In this document: in pieces, positions 6,401-8,568 of the stretch | How the letters are laid out: each line of letters begins with the position of its first letter | Numbering within the stretch: position 1 is the stretch's first letter | NCBI GenBank assembly: GCA_965652545.1 | Contig: CBFGWV010000215.1 | Location: 1-8,568 of the forward strand | DNA length: 8,568 nt | Reading direction: 5' to 3' | Source: CBFGWV01 sp965652545 | GTDB taxonomy: Bacteria > Pseudomonadota > Gammaproteobacteria > Competibacterales > Competibacteraceae | Position numbers and translations under genes: made by a program | The notes under the pieces: generated by a model | The model's input: only the letters and a program-made list of their open reading frames with translations | The model's database searches: none | Told to the model about the DNA's origin: nothing

Positions 6401-8561
6401 TACCGGGGAAGACCCGGGTGTGATTCTCGTGGCGGGCCAGCAGGCGGGCCTCTTCCAGCCAGGACACGGCGATGCGCACCTTGGTGTCGGCATCGCTGGC
6501 ATCGGGGTCGATGCGGTGCTTGTCGGGAATCTCCAGCAGGATCTCGCCGCTGGTGACCACCACCTCGCCGTCGCTGCGGTCCTTGCGTTCGATGGCACGC
6601 AGCGCCTTGAGGATGGCGTAAATGTCGTGCTGGGTCAGGCGCGAGTTCTTCAGCAGCCGGAACTGCACATCCAGGTCCGCCTCGTCGTACAACAGCACGC
6701 AACGCGCCGGGGACTGATCCCGCCCGGCGCGGCCGGCTTCCTGAAGATAGTTTTCCAGCGACCCGGGGGTGTCCAGGTGAATGACCAGACGGACATCCGG
6801 CTTGTCCACCCCCATGCCGAAGGCATTGGTGGCGGCGATCACGCGCAGCGTGCCGGCGATGAACGCCTCCTGCACCGCGCGCTTGTCGGTCGGGGGCATG
6901 CCACCGTGAAAATAGCCGCAGTCCAATCCCGCGTCCTTGAGAAACGTCGAGATCTCCTCGACCGTACGTTGCCGCGCACAGAAGACGATGGCCCCGCCGT
7001 CCTCGGCCAGCGCCTCCTGAAGCAGGCGCAAAACCTCGGCGTACTTGGCCTGTTGGGGGACGGCACGCACCTCGTACACCAGGTTGTCACGCGCCACACC
7101 GCCTTCCAGCCGATCCAGTGCCAGCCCAAGGCGCTTGTCGAAATGCGTGCAGATGTCGTCGACCACATCCAGCTTGGCCGTGGCGGTAAAGCAATACACC
7201 GGCGATGGGTTCGTCTTCTGCCATTGCTTGATGAAGCGCGAGACGTACAGATAGTCCGGGCGAAAATCGTGCCCCCACTTGGACAGGCAGTGGGCCTCGT
7301 CGAACACCCAGGCGCCCACGGCCCGGTGCGCCAGCGCGTTTGTAAAGGCCGTGCTGCGAAACTGCTCGGGGGCCACAAAAATCAGGCCGATATCCCCCAG
7401 CCGCAGCTTCTCCAGCATCGCCTGGCGCTCCAGTGGATTGAGCAGGCTGTTCAGATAACCGCCGCAGACGATGCCCCGGGCCACCAGGTTGTCGACCTGG
7501 TCCTTCATCAATGACTGCAACGGCGAAATGACGACCGTCAGGCTGCCGGTGCGGTAAAAGCGCGCCAGGGCCGGCAACTGAAAACACAGCGACTTGCCGC
7601 CACCGGTGGGCAAGATGGCCAGCGTCGGCTGGCCGGCCATGCCGTTTTCGACGATGGCTTGCTGCAAGCTGCGGCCATTCTCCAGCGCCGGTTTTGCGCG
7701 GAACGTGTGGATGCCGGGGAAGAAGCGCGGCAGCAACTGGTCCAGTTGATGGTGTTCCCGGCACCACGCGCATTGCGTGTCGGCGCAAGGGGTGTCGCGC
7801 AAAGTGGCGATCACCTCCAGCGTTGTCGGGAATTGATTGACCACCCAGGGCGGAAGCACCGAGTTGCCACCGGCCACCCGCAGCCAGGCCAGCACATAGG
7901 CCAGTGGCTTGTGCCAGCCCGGGTCGGGTAGCCAGTCCTGCGTGACCCGCTGCATGCCCCGCGTACACACCTTGCCGGCGGTGGTGCGCGCCCACGCGGC
8001 AACGGTGGCCTCCAACGTGGGCCGCAGGGCGCGGCGCAGGCTGGCGAAGAAGCTCGCCATGCCCTTGCCGTCCTTCGGAGTCATCAAATAGTGCAGGCAG
8101 AGCATCTCGTCCGGATGCTCCGCCACCCGCCTCAGCAAGGCCTCGCGCTGATCGAGAAACAGCGAGTACGCCAGCGCCGCATCCTTGACCGGGTCATTGC
8201 GCGTGGTGGTGCACAGCTTGTAGTCCTTCACCAAGTGGTGATAGGGGTTTTGCGGGAACGCCAGCGGCGAGAGCTCCAGCGTGTCGATCAGCGGCAGCGC
8301 GTGCAGGGCAAGGCCCGGATGCAGCACCGCCAAGGCCGGCTGATCGAAGGCCACCACATTGTGGCCAAGCACAAACGTCGCCCCCGCCGTCAGGCCGTCC
8401 AGCCGGCGGGCCAAGTCCGGTGCGTTGCCGGGGATGCGTTGGCCCAGGTCCAGATCGGGGCGATAGACGCCCAGCTCACGTAAGCGGGTCTGGTCGGTTC
8501 GAGCGGTTTCGATATCCAGGCAAAGGCATTTGATGCGGGGCGTCTCTGGAGCCGCAGTCAT
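3414..8561 (-). CDS. giant DEDD exonuclease-RecQ helicase-UvrD helicase fusion
   Basis: The product is 1715 residues in one uninterrupted frame. Residues 1-140 form a DnaQ-like exonuclease fold: LDIET (D16, E18), GHNVVAFD (D73), IDTLELS (D93) and NDPVKDA (D127). A helical linker carries a Cys/His cluster (C259, C264, C267, H270). Residues 280-640 are a RecQ-type SF2 helicase: PTGGGKS (318-324), SPLQSLMKDQV, DEAH (421-424) followed by the RecQ aromatic loop CLSKWGHDFRPDY, FTATA, ATNAFGMGVDKPDV and QEAGRAGRD (607-615). Residues 641-1080 are mostly helical, with winged-helix-like stretches near 690-720 and 750-800. Residues 1081-1600 are a UvrD/Rep-type SF1 helicase: AGPGAGKT (1103-1110), LTYNRSAAHEV, VDEYQD (1226-1231), VGDDDQNIYAF, ENYRSTAHII, TAHRAKGLEFD (1527-1537) and FYVAMTRAR. 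Residues 1605-1715 look like a small beta-rich domain. Both motors appear catalytically complete and belong to 3'-to-5' families. A role in DNA repair, fork processing or defence is inferred. The ATG at 8561 lies 7 bases from the edge with the frame still open, so an earlier start is possible. Confidence 0.93.
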   Translation of the reverse strand: MTAAPETPRIKCLCLDIETARTDQTRLRELGVYRPDLDLGQRIPGNAPDLARRLDGLTAGATFVLGHNVVAFDQPALAVLHPGLALHALPLIDTLELSPLAFPQNPYHHLVKDYKLCTTTRNDPVKDAALAYSLFLDQREALLRRVAEHPDEMLCLHYLMTPKDGKGMASFFASLRRALRPTLEATVAAWARTTAGKVCTRGMQRVTQDWLPDPGWHKPLAYVLAWLRVAGGNSVLPPWVVNQFPTTLEVIATLRDTPCADTQCAWCREHHQLDQLLPRFFPGIHTFRAKPALENGRSLQQAIVENGMAGQPTLAILPTGGGKSLCFQLPALARFYRTGSLTVVISPLQSLMKDQVDNLVARGIVCGGYLNSLLNPLERQAMLEKLRLGDIGLIFVAPEQFRSTAFTNALAHRAVGAWVFDEAHCLSKWGHDFRPDYLYVSRFIKQWQKTNPSPVYCFTATAKLDVVDDICTHFDKRLGLALDRLEGGVARDNLVYEVRAVPQQAKYAEVLRLLQEALAEDGGAIVFCARQRTVEEISTFLKDAGLDCGYFHGGMPPTDKRAVQEAFIAGTLRVIAATNAFGMGVDKPDVRLVIHLDTPGSLENYLQEAGRAGRDQSPARCVLLYDEADLDVQFRLLKNSRLTQHDIYAILKALRAIERKDRSDGEVVVTSGEILLEIPDKHRIDPDASDADTKVRIAVSWLEEARLLARHENHTRVFPGSLLIATLDDAKAILQQRLAKTGADSAPYERLLSVLLQASDDQGISTDELMLATGTDARSVQAMLRELNAWKLLSNDTEIGVTLYRDPDTLERLDALRRIEDALLSTLREEAPDAGPDSWEVLHVRRLCDTLRRDTQVDFTPEKLTRLLKSFAEPFGDSVGQRGFFAIRPAGLDYRHVRLLRSWQDIERIRDRRMRMARSLVNQFISLRQGNNLLVTCTQGELEAALQADLTLVDLDISNWDIALSSALIYLDTNDVLHLARGKAVFRAAMTIELNAEARRRQFKKSDYAELALHYKDKIIQVHVMAEYAKLAVQKLKAALDFVGDYFSLARDDFIRRYFAGRKDVLDIATTEAAHRRILVDLANPAQQAIVSAAAEGNALVLAGPGAGKTRVIVHRVAWLLREHMTLPEEIMVLTYNRSAAHEVRRRLWSLVGADAGGVVVQTLHGLALRLTGTSYAVAVERGESVDFAAVIRLATAQLRDAQASDGGSVSTVRDRMLAGLRFLLVDEYQDINGDHYAFISAIAGRTIDTEDDRLALMVVGDDDQNIYAFDGANVRYIRRFEADYRAQRHTLVENYRSTAHIIDCANRVITPVRDRMKCDHAIRVDHARLDHPPGGRFSTLDPLTAGRVHVLEVPGDPFQEARVALQALRRIYALPGNDAGAGRWGHFAVIARRWGDLEPLAALCRRHGIPAQLLRDAQQINLHVTREGHALLMLLRGERRNAPRRRMLLRARTLSRWFRRRHGVALDAYIAHPFLAAMAQFITEVEPAAPESKLVVTDLIDELYEFGAGGRNLSAPRPNAPMVLMTAHRAKGLEFDHVLILDCGGWQTATDDERRLFYVAMTRARQTLTLCEAIGGRHPFVPDTRELALHTRPQCESDGKAPFIKTWVADPEKIILSWPGYFAPDAGIHRAIAALEVGSVLTLRERTDGKPGWELADVAGTAVGRMSSKFQPPAGKLVEVRVAAILVRAAQEDEQNLRCQRWELVLPEMDYCAE

Positions 8562-8568
8562 GCGGTTG

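Noticed and set aside
4512..7514. A 1000-codon open frame on the plus strand opposite the helicase fusion
   Set aside because: It is rich in His, Gln, Val, Arg and Gly with no recognisable domain, and it lies wholly antisense to a gene with complete helicase motifs. In high-GC DNA the complementary frame of a real gene is often open over long distances.

Overview
The window is high-GC (roughly two-thirds G+C by eye) and densely coding. It reads as a chromosomal segment of a high-GC proteobacterium. A Gammaproteobacterium of the Xanthomonadales/Chromatiales kind is my best guess, from the style of the LytTR and acyltransferase genes, but nothing here settles taxonomy. There are four protein genes and no RNA gene, CRISPR array, insertion sequence or attachment site that I can support.

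Layout. (1) Positions 41-913, minus strand: a DUF5939 protein with a four-cysteine zinc ribbon. It is the usual N-terminal half of a class III nucleotidyl cyclase, and it stops exactly where the catalytic domain should begin. Another frame just past the stop reads like the start of that domain, so this is probably a frameshifted or truncated cyclase. (2) Positions 1080-1943, minus strand: a membrane-anchored LytTR transcription factor. (3) Positions 1944-2190: a divergent control region with a triple GC-only 7-mer and an extremely C-rich, G-poor leader. (4) Positions 2191-3429, plus strand: an acyltransferase-3 membrane protein with the R-x10-H motif. (5) Positions 3414-8561, minus strand: a 1715-residue fusion of a DEDD-type exonuclease, a RecQ-type SF2 helicase and a UvrD/Rep-type SF1 helicase, overlapping the acyltransferase gene tail to tail by 16 bp.

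How they may work together. The LytTR gene and the acyltransferase gene are divergent over about 250 bp, which suggests that a membrane-sensing regulator controls modification of an envelope glycan or lipid. The giant helicase looks functionally separate. It unites the exonuclease-RecQ pairing known from vertebrate WRN with a second, complete helicase motor, and it points to DNA repair, replication-fork processing or attack on foreign DNA. It is the most interesting object here. Its exonuclease motif III lacks the usual His or Tyr, its RecQ part lacks the usual zinc-binding cysteines, and it carries two sizeable regions I cannot assign. The helicase start lies 7 bases from the window edge, so its upstream context is unseen.
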